Origin: Lachnospiraceae bacterium
Lineage (GTDB): Bacteria > Bacillota > Clostridia > Lachnospirales > Lachnospiraceae
Length of the DNA stretch: 64,000 bases
Assembly: GCA_024692955.1 (NCBI GenBank)
Contig: JAILLW010000017.1
Coordinates: 1 to 64,000 of the forward strand
Direction of reading: 5' to 3'
The notes beneath the pieces were generated by a model. The model saw only the letters and a program-made list of their open reading frames with translations. It did not search any database and was not told the DNA's origin. A program made the position numbers and the translations under genes. Below are positions 39,064 through 47,934 of the stretch, in pieces. Numbering within the stretch: position 1 is the first letter of the stretch; each line of letters opens with the position of its first letter.

Positions 39064-41256
39064 ATGGCTGACAGAAAAGAAGAAAAGTTTAGAAAGATCA
39101 GAAAAAACCACACCGGGCTCTCGATCGTTTTTCTGATCCTTTTCGCGATCATCGCGCATATCCTCCTGCTTCTGCTTACGGTAGCATTCTTTCTCCATAT
39201 CATCGATTCCAAGCTGGAGGGAGAGTATCAGACCGTCCGCTATATGGCGAGACTCTACGAGAGCATCGTGGTGAACAATTCGGATGAAGATTCGAAAGCA
39301 TCCGCCTACCGCCTCCTCGATGAAGAAGGCGGAGATTACTTTATCACGGACAGGACCGGCGCCATCCTCCATTCGCGCGGTGAGAACACCTGCAAGATGG
39401 ATATGGGAACGATGGAGTTCCCGGGAGTGAGCAAAGATCTCATTATCTATCCGGACAGCAAAAACGGCTTCCTGATGCCGGACGGAGAGGGCGGCCTTAC
39501 CCTTGAAATTCCGGATCTGAAGATATGGCTGGGTCTGGCCGGAAGAGATTTCGTGAGGATCATGGGGGAGGACTGGCAGAGGATCTTCGGCGTACGGAAT
39601 GAGGAGACCCTTGAAGAACTCGCGGCGGAAAAAGCGAATATGGATCTCCCGTTCTGGGTCGGAACCGAGATGCTGGAGGGAAATTCGCGCCTGATCTCAA
39701 AGGCGGTTCTTCATATCAATTCCAGGGATCTGCTCCTGCTTCTTGTATTTTTCTTCTCGGTGGGACTCGTGATCTTTGTGATCACCGTGGTGATGATCGT
39801 GACCATGATCAGCGGAGTCGTACGCCGTCATAAGTTGACTTCGATCTTCCTTACGGATGACGTGACCGGAAGCCATAACTGGATGTGGTTCCTGATCCGC
39901 GGCGGGATCCTCATGAAGAGATTCCGGAATTCGGGGAAAAGCTTCGCGGTCATCGATCTTGTTATGGTGAACTACCGGAACTTCTGCGTCTGCCATTCCA
40001 TCGCTGAAGGAGAGGCACTGCTCCGCGAGGTGGACAGGCTGACCAATGAAAATCTGGGCCGCAAAGAACTCTGCGCCCATTACGCTTCCGCGAATTTCGT
40101 CATGCTGCTTGAGTTCAGGAGCGAGGAGATCCTGAACCGGCGCCTTGAGGAACTGACGGGAATCCTTGACGGGATCGACCTTTCTCACAGGTTGAACTTC
40201 CATATCGGCGTGGATATCATACGGCCCCAGAACCGCAGAAACAGAAAGAACGGTCCCGTGGATCTGGAGCTGAGCTACAACAACGCCTGCGCGGCGAGAG
40301 CGACCCTTGCGGGCAGAGACGATTCCGGGATCGCATATTTCAACGAGAGCCTTGTGGAGGAACAGCGCTGGCGGGATATCGTACAGGAGCATCAGCAGCA
40401 GGCTCTGGATAATGAGGAGTTTCAGGTTTATTATCAGCCGAAGTATGATCCGAGGACGGAACGCCTGAAAGGGGCGGAGGCCCTGATCCGCTGGGTAAGC
40501 CCGGAATTCGGCTTTATCTCACCCGGAAAATTCATCCCGATCTTTGAAAAGAACGGTTTTATCACGCATATCGACCATTATATGATCGCCCATGTGGCCC
40601 GGGATCAGAGGCGCTGGCTGGATGCCGGCTTTCGGTGCGTTCCGGTCTCCGTGAACGTGTCGAGGGCACACTTTATCGAGAGCGATCTGGCCGAACAGGT
40701 CCGGGATATGGTGGATGCCGCGGGAACGCCTCATGAGTATATCGAGATCGAACTGACGGAGAGCGCGTTCTTTGACGACAAGGCTGCCATGATCTCCACT
40801 ATCGGAAAACTGAAAAGCTACGGCTTCGAGGTTTCCATGGACGATTTCGGAGCAGGCTATTCCTCACTGAACTCGCTGAAGGATATGCCGCTGGATGTCC
40901 TGAAACTGGACGCGGAATTCTTCCGGAGCGAAAACAGCGGCGACGAGCGGGCGAAGATCGTGGTTTCCGAGGCGGTACGCCTTGCGAAGCAGCTGAATAT
41001 GCGGACCGTGGCGGAGGGTGTCGAAGCCAGGGATCAGGTGGATTTCCTCGCGGAACAGGGCTGCGATATGATCCAGGGATTCATCTTCGATAAGCCCATG
41101 CCGGGGAATGAATTTGTAATGAGAATGCAAAGCGATAATAAAAAGGAGGTAGAAGATGCTGATCAGCGAACGAGTATTTCAGATCCTGAAGGAACAGGGG
41201 ATGTCCCAGAAGACGTTCAGTCAGAAAACGGGGATCCCGCAGAGCACAATCAGTGA
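39064..41256 (+). CDS. Membrane protein with degenerate GGDEF and EAL (c-di-GMP phosphodiesterase) domains
   Basis: Two TM segments; EALIRW, EIELTES, SMDDFGAGYSS, DVLKLDAEFF, EGVE; GGDEF position reads SANFV. Confidence 0.9.
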   Translation: MADRKEEKFRKIRKNHTGLSIVFLILFAIIAHILLLLLTVAFFLHIIDSKLEGEYQTVRYMARLYESIVVNNSDEDSKASAYRLLDEEGGDYFITDRTGAILHSRGENTCKMDMGTMEFPGVSKDLIIYPDSKNGFLMPDGEGGLTLEIPDLKIWLGLAGRDFVRIMGEDWQRIFGVRNEETLEELAAEKANMDLPFWVGTEMLEGNSRLISKAVLHINSRDLLLLLVFFFSVGLVIFVITVVMIVTMISGVVRRHKLTSIFLTDDVTGSHNWMWFLIRGGILMKRFRNSGKSFAVIDLVMVNYRNFCVCHSIAEGEALLREVDRLTNENLGRKELCAHYASANFVMLLEFRSEEILNRRLEELTGILDGIDLSHRLNFHIGVDIIRPQNRRNRKNGPVDLELSYNNACAARATLAGRDDSGIAYFNESLVEEQRWRDIVQEHQQQALDNEEFQVYYQPKYDPRTERLKGAEALIRWVSPEFGFISPGKFIPIFEKNGFITHIDHYMIAHVARDQRRWLDAGFRCVPVSVNVSRAHFIESDLAEQVRDMVDAAGTPHEYIEIELTESAFFDDKAAMISTIGKLKSYGFEVSMDDFGAGYSSLNSLKDMPLDVLKLDAEFFRSENSGDERAKIVVSEAVRLAKQLNMRTVAEGVEARDQVDFLAEQGCDMIQGFIFDKPMPGNEFVMRMQSDNKKEVEDADQRTSISDPEGTGDVPEDVQSENGDPAEHNQ

Positions 41257-41500
41257 CTGGAAAGGCAAAAAGGTAAATCCGGCAGCAGACAAGATCATGA
41301 TCATCTGCTCGGTGCTGGGGATCGACCCCTATGACCTGCTTTCCGGAACGGAGGGGGACAGCTATGAAAAACCCTCATATATCACGGTCGGAAAGAACAC
41401 GGCGGAGTATCTGCTGGTAGATAAATACCGGAAGATGTCGAAATCCCAGAAGGACCGTCTTCTCGGCTATCTTGACGCGGTTGCGGAAAAGATCAGGTAG
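41156..41500 (+). CDS. XRE-family transcriptional regulator
   Basis: HTH FSQKTGIPQSTISDWKGKKVNPAADKIMIICSVLGID; RBS AAAGGAGG before ATG 41156; overlaps preceding CDS out of frame. Confidence 0.9.
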   Translation: MLISERVFQILKEQGMSQKTFSQKTGIPQSTISDWKGKKVNPAADKIMIICSVLGIDPYDLLSGTEGDSYEKPSYITVGKNTAEYLLVDKYRKMSKSQKDRLLGYLDAVAEKIR

Positions 41501-41505
41501 CCGCC

Positions 41506-42399
41506 ATGATACGGACGGACAAAAGAAAAGCTGCTGCGCTCCCGGTCCTTATCATTGCGCTTTTGCTGATGACGGTCCCTGCGGGCTGCAAAAAGGGCGA
41601 AGGATCCCTGCTTCCGGAGAAGAAAGAAGCGACGGTTGATACGGCCGGAGATTCGGCGGATGCCGGGAAGGATGCTTCCGGAAACGAAACGACAGATCCC
41701 GGGGCGGATGCCGGAAACGAAACGACGGATGCCGGAAAGGATACTTCCGGAAACGAAACGGCAGATCCCGGGGAGAAAGCTTCCGGAAACGAAACAGCAG
41801 ATTCCGGGACGGATGCAGGGGAGGATGCGGTCCCTTCCTTTAAGATCAGCCCTCAGGGCGGATATTCCGTAACCTTCGCGGGCTTTGATGAGGACGGGAA
41901 GTATCTTTCGGATTTTTCCGCCTATGTGGACGTGAAGGTTTCGGAGGAGCCGGATCCGGATCATCCCGGGTACAAGATCGTAAGCGGGGTCTTCAAAATG
42001 GATCTTACCGCGAATCCGGGACCGGTTTACTGGAACTGGGTAAGTGCCTTTGACAGGGAGACGGGGATCAGCTTCGAATGCGCGGCGGACAAAAATTCCT
42101 ACTCCGCGGATCCGGCCCTTGCCTATGACGGCCTCGGAGTTCTGGAGCTTTCATCGGAAGGAAAAACGGCAGACATCCGGATGAAGATCGATACGGACAA
42201 TCTGTATCCCGAGGTTACGGATACAGTCAGTGTCTTCTGCCCGGAGGACTATGACGGGACGGTCTTTCAGATCGGCTACATCTCCGGAGAAGAACTTGAT
42301 GCCTACGGAAAACTGAACCCCGCGGAAGAGACCGTCACCATCGGTCAGCTTCCGAACAGCGGGGAAGAAATGCTGTATTTTAGTGCAAAGGATAAATAA
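41506..42399 (+). CDS. Lipoprotein with tandem repeat linker
   Basis: Lipobox TVPAGC; repeated SGNET(T/A)D motifs; C-terminal beta-rich domain. Confidence 0.75.
   Translation: MIRTDKRKAAALPVLIIALLLMTVPAGCKKGEGSLLPEKKEATVDTAGDSADAGKDASGNETTDPGADAGNETTDAGKDTSGNETADPGEKASGNETADSGTDAGEDAVPSFKISPQGGYSVTFAGFDEDGKYLSDFSAYVDVKVSEEPDPDHPGYKIVSGVFKMDLTANPGPVYWNWVSAFDRETGISFECAADKNSYSADPALAYDGLGVLELSSEGKTADIRMKIDTDNLYPEVTDTVSVFCPEDYDGTVFQIGYISGEELDAYGKLNPAEETVTIGQLPNSGEEMLYFSAKDK
41674..41820. repeat. Imperfect minisatellite in lipoprotein linker
   Basis: Repeated (C/A)TTCCGGAAACGAAAC(G/A)(A/G)CAGAT and GATGCCGGAAA(C/G) blocks encoding (A/T)SGNET(T/A)D. Confidence 0.75.
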
Positions 42400-42407
42400 C
42401 ATACGTT

Positions 42408-43208
42408 ATGGATATTCAGAAAATCATCGAAAGCCCGATCTTCCGGCGAACTGTTTCAAGCGTCCTTGTAGTCCTTATCGTCTTCATCTTCTGGAGGATC
42501 GCTTCTGCCGCCTATAAGCGGTTCATCGCGAAAAAGCTGGATATCGGGTCGCTTGGAGGGAATGCGGCATCCGTCGCCTACAGCGTGATCGGGATCGTGA
42601 AGTTCATCGTGATCCTGGTGGTCGTGCTCCTTCTTCTTCAGATCAACGGCGTGAACGTGACCTCACTCTTTGCCGGACTGGGGATCGCCTCCGCCATTGT
42701 CGGCCTTGCCCTGCAGGATTATCTGAAGGATGTCATCATGGGCTTCCATATCCTGACGGACAATTATTTCCGGATCGGAGATATCGTAAAATACGGAAAC
42801 GAGGAAGGTGAGGTGGTGGCTTTCTCCCTGAGGACCACCAAGATCCGGAGCCTTAAGACGCTCGATATGATCACGATCAGCAACCGGAACATTTCCGAGA
42901 TCTCCAGATCCTCGGATCTGGTAGTCGTGGATCTGCCCCTTTCCTATGAGGATGATTACGAAAAGGCGGACGAAGTCCTGACAAAATGCTGTGAGAGAAT
43001 CGACACTCTGGAACACGCGAGGAAGTGCGTATATAAAGGGACTTCGGATTTCGGTTCCTCGGCGGTCATCTACAAGATCCTCTTTTACTGTCCTCCGAAG
43101 TTCCGCGGAGATACGAGGAGAGCGGCTTTAAGGATCCTGCAGGAGGAGGTCAAAAAGGCGGGACTTACAATCCCTTATGAACAGGTGGATGTGCATACGA
43201 AAGACTAA
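42408..43208 (+). CDS. MscS family mechanosensitive ion channel
   Basis: GLGIASAIVGLALQDYLKDVIMGFHILTDNYFRIGDIV is a canonical MscS pore/beta-domain motif. Confidence 0.92.
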   Translation: MDIQKIIESPIFRRTVSSVLVVLIVFIFWRIASAAYKRFIAKKLDIGSLGGNAASVAYSVIGIVKFIVILVVVLLLLQINGVNVTSLFAGLGIASAIVGLALQDYLKDVIMGFHILTDNYFRIGDIVKYGNEEGEVVAFSLRTTKIRSLKTLDMITISNRNISEISRSSDLVVVDLPLSYEDDYEKADEVLTKCCERIDTLEHARKCVYKGTSDFGSSAVIYKILFYCPPKFRGDTRRAALRILQEEVKKAGLTIPYEQVDVHTKD

Positions 43209-43216
43209 AATAGTTC

Positions 43217-43245
43217 TTGAAAACGGCAACACTTCGTGTTATAAA
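43217..43245 (+). promoter_or_regulatory. Promoter for tRNA-Ala
   Basis: TTGAAA (43217-43222), 17-bp spacer containing AACAC-TTC-GTGTT, TATAAA (43240-43245). Confidence 0.65.
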
Positions 43246-43275
43246 TGTATCGTGGTTTTGAAAAGGGCCGCGTAA

Positions 43276-43348
43276 GGGCTATTAGCTCAGCTGGGAGAGC
43301 GCCAGGTTCGCAATCTGGAGGTCAGGGGTTCGATCCCCCTATGGTCCA
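43276..43348 (+). tRNA. tRNA-Ala (anticodon CGC)
   Basis: Full cloverleaf GGGCTAT/ATGGTCC acceptor with G3:U70, anticodon stem CCAGG/TCTGG, loop TTCGCAA, T-arm AGGGG-TTCGATC-CCCCT; CCA not encoded. Confidence 0.95.
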
Positions 43349-43357
43349 TAGAAGAAA

Positions 43358-43400
43358 CCCCCGATACCGGATGAGGATTCCGGCAGCGGGGGCTTTTCTT
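43358..43400 (+). terminator. Rho-independent terminator after tRNA
   Basis: CCCCCG (43358-43363) / CGGGGG (43387-43392) with inner CCGG/CCGG, then CTTTTCTTT. Confidence 0.75.
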
Positions 43401-43523
43401 TATGTTCCAAAAACCCGGATACGGTCCGTTTCATGGAATAAACATTTACATTCGGACTGTTCCATAGTATAGTGAGAAATACTCACTACAACACATCATT
43501 TTATATGAAAAGGAGAGTGACAA

Positions 43524-45284
43524 ATGAAAAAACTGTTTGGAAAAGCAAACATATCCTTTATGGTAGCGCTCCAGATGCTGGTGCTTCCGGCCGTGATCTG
43601 TCTGATCGTTTCCATCGTTATGCTCGGAAGGGAAATGAACAGCACGTACAGTGACGCCGAAAAGGTGTACTATGACACGCTTTATCAGATCAACAACAAG
43701 CTGGTAAACGCGGATCGTGACTTCTATCAGGCAATGAACGCCGCCCAGCAGTATCTGAGCATTACCCAGTCCGACGGAAGTCTTCCCGAAGATGTAATGC
43801 AGATGCTGTATGCGGCGAGGGTGGCTTCCTATGATGAGAACATCGCCCAAACGCTCGAGAGGGTTGACGGGGCGGATGAGATCGCCAAAACCAATGAGTA
43901 TCTCTATACCGGGATCGTCGTCGACGGAAAGAACTTTAAAAACTATCGCGAAGAATTCGCGGCCAATTACGAAGCCTGGAAGAATGTATTCGATTTCACG
44001 ACCCAGGAGGGTGATATCACCGCTTTTAACGAAGATTTTGAGACAACGCGCGATTCCATCTCGGGTATGACGGATATCGTCGAGCAGTGGGCCGAGGAAG
44101 AAGAAGCAGACTTAAGAGCAGAGATAAAGAGCAAGATCGTGACGCTCAGTATCATCTTTGCCGTTGTGATCGCGCTGATTTATGCGCTGGTCCTTGCGAC
44201 GGCCAAGTCCCTTTCCGACGGTGTAAGGAGAGTTGAAAAAGGAATTAACAATATGTCGGACGGAGACTTTATCACACATCTGGAGGTTGCTTCGCCCATC
44301 AAGGAATTCCGCGGGATCGCGGAAGCTTCCGAGAACATGCGGCACAACCTTCATGAGGCTCTCAAGAGGATCATACTTAGCGCCCAGAATGTGGATGAAG
44401 GCGCAAACACGGCCAAGGACAAGATCACTGACAGCCAGAGTGCCACGGCGGACATCAGCCAGGCTGTATCGGATCTTGCGGACGGTGCTACCGCAATGGC
44501 TACGGATGTTCAGAGTGCCGCCGAGATCACGCAGAATATCGGATACGCGGTTGAGGATGTTCTCAGCGCCGCGAACTCCAACCTTGAAAACGGACGCAAC
44601 GTGATGGACGAGTCCATCCGTGTTCAGAAGGAACTCGGCGATCTGGTTGCCTCGGGACAGAACACGAGGCAGAAGGCCAATCAGGTTTCCGAATCCGTCA
44701 GCGAGACCGCAGCGGTGGTTGCGAAGATCAGCCAGGCCGCGGACCTTATTATTGCCATTGCAAATCAGACCAACCTGCTGGCGCTCAACGCTTCCATCGA
44801 AGCTGCCCGTGCCGGTGAGGCCGGCCGCGGATTCGCGGTTGTGGCGGACAATATCAAGGATCTTGCGGAAGAGTCGAACGACGCCGCCAACGAGATCTCC
44901 GGAATGCTCAAGCAGATCACGGATCTGTCGGAACAGAACAAGGCACTTACGGATGCCATCCGGAAGGCTACCGAGGACGAGTCCGAAGCACTCGGCAGCA
45001 TGAGCGATTCCTTCGGGAAGATGCTCGGCATGCTGCAGGAGACCGAAAAGGGCAACAACCGGATTGTGGATCTGGTGGAGACTCTGGAAGGAAACAAGAA
45101 TTCCATCATGGAATCCGTGGAGTCCCTTTCCTCCGTTTCCGAGGAGAATGCCGCTTCCACCCAGCAGACCAGCGCGTCGCTCTCCATGCTGGACGGAAAT
45201 ATGGTAAATGTGGTGGAACAGGCAGACAATCTGAAGAATGTAGCCGAAGAACTTCGCGAGAACGTAAAGATGTTCAGTATTTAA
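43524..45284 (+). CDS. Methyl-accepting chemotaxis protein
   Basis: TM-periplasmic-TM-HAMP-like; signalling hairpin [40 protein letters not shown]. Confidence 0.96.
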   Translation: MKKLFGKANISFMVALQMLVLPAVICLIVSIVMLGREMNSTYSDAEKVYYDTLYQINNKLVNADRDFYQAMNAAQQYLSITQSDGSLPEDVMQMLYAARVASYDENIAQTLERVDGADEIAKTNEYLYTGIVVDGKNFKNYREEFAANYEAWKNVFDFTTQEGDITAFNEDFETTRDSISGMTDIVEQWAEEEEADLRAEIKSKIVTLSIIFAVVIALIYALVLATAKSLSDGVRRVEKGINNMSDGDFITHLEVASPIKEFRGIAEASENMRHNLHEALKRIILSAQNVDEGANTAKDKITDSQSATADISQAVSDLADGATAMATDVQSAAEITQNIGYAVEDVLSAANSNLENGRNVMDESIRVQKELGDLVASGQNTRQKANQVSESVSETAAVVAKISQAADLIIAIANQTNLLALNASIEAARAGEAGRGFAVVADNIKDLAEESNDAANEISGMLKQITDLSEQNKALTDAIRKATEDESEALGSMSDSFGKMLGMLQETEKGNNRIVDLVETLEGNKNSIMESVESLSSVSEENAASTQQTSASLSMLDGNMVNVVEQADNLKNVAEELRENVKMFSI

Positions 45285-45312
45285 ACCCTTTTCCATGGGG
45301 CGGGATGAAAGA

Positions 45313-45341
45313 GAAGACCGGATATTCCGGTCTTCTTTTTT
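45313..45341 (+). terminator. Rho-independent terminator after MCP gene
   Basis: GAAGACCGG-ATATT-CCGGTCTTC followed by TTTTTT. Confidence 0.92.
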
Positions 45342-45472
45342 CGGAAACATATGTTCATTCTTTACAAAGTTCCTGTTTATGCTTATAATAACTTCGAATG
45401 TGTGCGCATATGTGCATATTTTGTGGTTGGGGATCATAGCGAATACAAGATTTCGATTAAATAGAGAGAATT

Positions 45473-46765
45473 ATGGAACAGTATGTGATCAGGGGCGGAA
45501 GTCCCTTAGTCGGCGAAGTTGAGATCGGCGGCGCGAAGAACGCGGCACTCGGCATCATCGCCGCATCCATTATGACAGATGATGTTTGCCTGGTGGAGAA
45601 TATCCCCGATGTGAGGGATACCGATGTTATGCTGCAGGCGATCGAAAGCATCGGCGGAACCGTGGAGCACGTTGACCGCCATACCTGCAGGATCTCGGGC
45701 GGATCGATCACGGATCAGAGGATCGATACCGAATATATCAAAAAGATCCGCGCGTCCTACTATCTTCTTGGCGCACTCCTCGGAAAATACAAAAAGGCGG
45801 AAGTACCCATGCCGGGCGGCTGCAACATCGGATTAAGATCCATCGACCAGCACCTGAAGGGTCTTTCCGCGCTCGGAGCCAGTGTAAAGATCCAGCACGG
45901 AATGATCTGCGCGGAGGCGGAGGCTCTGACCGGAGCCCATATCTATATGGACGTGGTTTCCGTGGGAGCTACGATCAATGTGATGATCGCGGCCTCCATG
46001 GCGGAAGGCAAGACGATTATTGAAAATGCGGCGAAAGAACCTCATGTGGTGGATGTGGCAAACTTCCTGAACAGAATGGGTGCCAATATCCGCGGAGCGG
46101 GTACGGACGTGATCAGGATCAAGGGAGTGCCCTCACTTCACGGAAGCGAATATATGATCATCCCCGATCAGATCGAAGCCGGAACCTTTATGTTCGCGGC
46201 TGCGGTCACGAAGGGTGATGTCACGGTAAAGAATGTGGTGCCGAAGCACCTTGAATCCATCAGCGCGAAGCTTCAGGAGATCGGCTGCCAGGTAATGGAA
46301 TCCGACGACGCGGTTCGCGTGGTGGCGACAAAGAGACTCAATCATACACAGGTAAAGACTCTGCCCTATCCGGGCTTTCCCACGGATATGCAGCCTCAGA
46401 TCACGGTGGCTCTTGCCCTTTCAAAAGGTACCAGCATCGTGACGGAAAGCATCTTTGAAAACCGTTTCAAATATGTGGACGAGCTGGTGAAAATGGGAGC
46501 GAGCATTAAGGTGGAGGGAAATACCGCGATCATCGACGGCGTGGAAGGAATCACCGGAGCGGACATCTCGGCACCGGATCTTCGCGCGGGTGCGGCCCTT
46601 GTCATCGCGGCTCTCGCGGCGGAGGGCGTCACGGTGATCGAGGATGTGGCCTATATCCAGCGGGGCTATGAGGATTTCCATCTGAAATTAAAAGCCCTGG
46701 GCGGATCCATCGAACTTGCGGATTCGGACAGGGAGGTAAAGAAACTCAAACTGAAAGTAAGCTGA
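45473..46765 (+). CDS. murA: UDP-N-acetylglucosamine 1-carboxyvinyltransferase
   Basis: GGAKNAALGIIAAS, MPGGCNIGLRSIDQHLKGL (catalytic Cys), full MurA length. Confidence 0.95.
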   Translation: MEQYVIRGGSPLVGEVEIGGAKNAALGIIAASIMTDDVCLVENIPDVRDTDVMLQAIESIGGTVEHVDRHTCRISGGSITDQRIDTEYIKKIRASYYLLGALLGKYKKAEVPMPGGCNIGLRSIDQHLKGLSALGASVKIQHGMICAEAEALTGAHIYMDVVSVGATINVMIAASMAEGKTIIENAAKEPHVVDVANFLNRMGANIRGAGTDVIRIKGVPSLHGSEYMIIPDQIEAGTFMFAAAVTKGDVTVKNVVPKHLESISAKLQEIGCQVMESDDAVRVVATKRLNHTQVKTLPYPGFPTDMQPQITVALALSKGTSIVTESIFENRFKYVDELVKMGASIKVEGNTAIIDGVEGITGADISAPDLRAGAALVIAALAAEGVTVIEDVAYIQRGYEDFHLKLKALGGSIELADSDREVKKLKLKVS

Positions 46766-46773
46766 GAAAGAGA

Positions 46774-47847
46774 TCAGATCAGGGCCTCGATCTTCAGGTC
46801 AAGATGCTTGCTGAGATCAATGAATTCGGTAGCTGTCTTCACGGTAGGTGATGACAGCTTATCTTTATTCACATAAACGATGGTGCCGGTCTGGCCGTTG
46901 GTGAGACGTACGTCGTTCAGAAGATAGGTATTCACCACATTTTCCAGGAAATTAAGCACATACTGGGGATCGTATTTCTGGAATCCTTCCTTTTCAAAAA
47001 CCTCGATGGTACGGAAGGGGCAGAGCGCGTTCCGGTATACCCTTGCGGAAGTCATGGCGTCATAGACATCCGCGATGGAGACAAGACGCGCGAAGGTGGA
47101 GATATTCCTGCTGTGGAGCCCCATGGGATAGCCGGTTCCGTCGCAGCGCTCGTGATGCATCAGCACGGCGTTCAGGATCTGGGGATCCAGGGTGGAGTTC
47201 TTCAGCATCTGATAACCGTAGAAGGGATGCTTCTTGATCAGGGTGAATTCGGCGTCCGTGAGCTTGCCGGGCTTTTTGATGATCTCATCCGGGATCTGGG
47301 TCTTGCCGATGTCATGAAGGAGGCCGGACACGGTGGCCATCTTGATGTTTTCCTCATTCATGCGAAGCCAACGGGCCATTACATTGCAGATGAGGGCCAC
47401 ATTGATGCTGTGGGCATAGGTGGCATCGTCGTAATCACGCATACAGTGGATCATGTCCAGCAGGCTTCCGGTGGTGGAGGGGATCTCCAGTACGCCGAGG
47501 GTCTGATGCATCAGGTCGTCCACTTTAAGCGGAGAACCCTTGACCACGACATCATTGATCACGGTCTTCAGATTGTCCACATCTTCTTCGAATTCCGCTT
47601 TGAACTGTTTGAATTCGGGGGTCTCACGGATCCTGTCGGAATAGGTCGGCGGCGTGATCGGGGAAGTAACGGATTCGGCGATCTCATCCTCAACGCGAAC
47701 GAAGAGAACGGAATAGAAATCCAGCTTTTCAATGGTCTTCGGATCCAGAATCAGCCCAAGGGGAATGACCAGCTGGCCGTCAGGTGTGTAGACGTCCTCA
47801 GCCGTGATCATACCGGGCTTTAATTCACCGATGCTTAATCTCCGCAT
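46774..47847 (-). CDS. HD-GYP domain phosphodiesterase
   Basis: GLLHDIGKTQIP and HHERCDGTGYPMGL; start at MRRLSIGELKPGMITAEDVY (47847) preferred over 47949. Confidence 0.9.
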   Translation of the reverse strand: MRRLSIGELKPGMITAEDVYTPDGQLVIPLGLILDPKTIEKLDFYSVLFVRVEDEIAESVTSPITPPTYSDRIRETPEFKQFKAEFEEDVDNLKTVINDVVVKGSPLKVDDLMHQTLGVLEIPSTTGSLLDMIHCMRDYDDATYAHSINVALICNVMARWLRMNEENIKMATVSGLLHDIGKTQIPDEIIKKPGKLTDAEFTLIKKHPFYGYQMLKNSTLDPQILNAVLMHHERCDGTGYPMGLHSRNISTFARLVSIADVYDAMTSARVYRNALCPFRTIEVFEKEGFQKYDPQYVLNFLENVVNTYLLNDVRLTNGQTGTIVYVNKDKLSSPTVKTATEFIDLSKHLDLKIEALI

Positions 47848-47934
47848 TAATCGTTCCCCCGCTTGCTTACGCCGGATAGATACATTATAATTAAAACTCG
47901 GGGAAATGGCAATCGTATTTAAAGGGGGCCGAAA

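Noticed and set aside
44112-45437. 441-aa minus-strand ORF
   Set aside because: Complement of MCP gene; conserved MCP hairpin proves the plus strand is coding.
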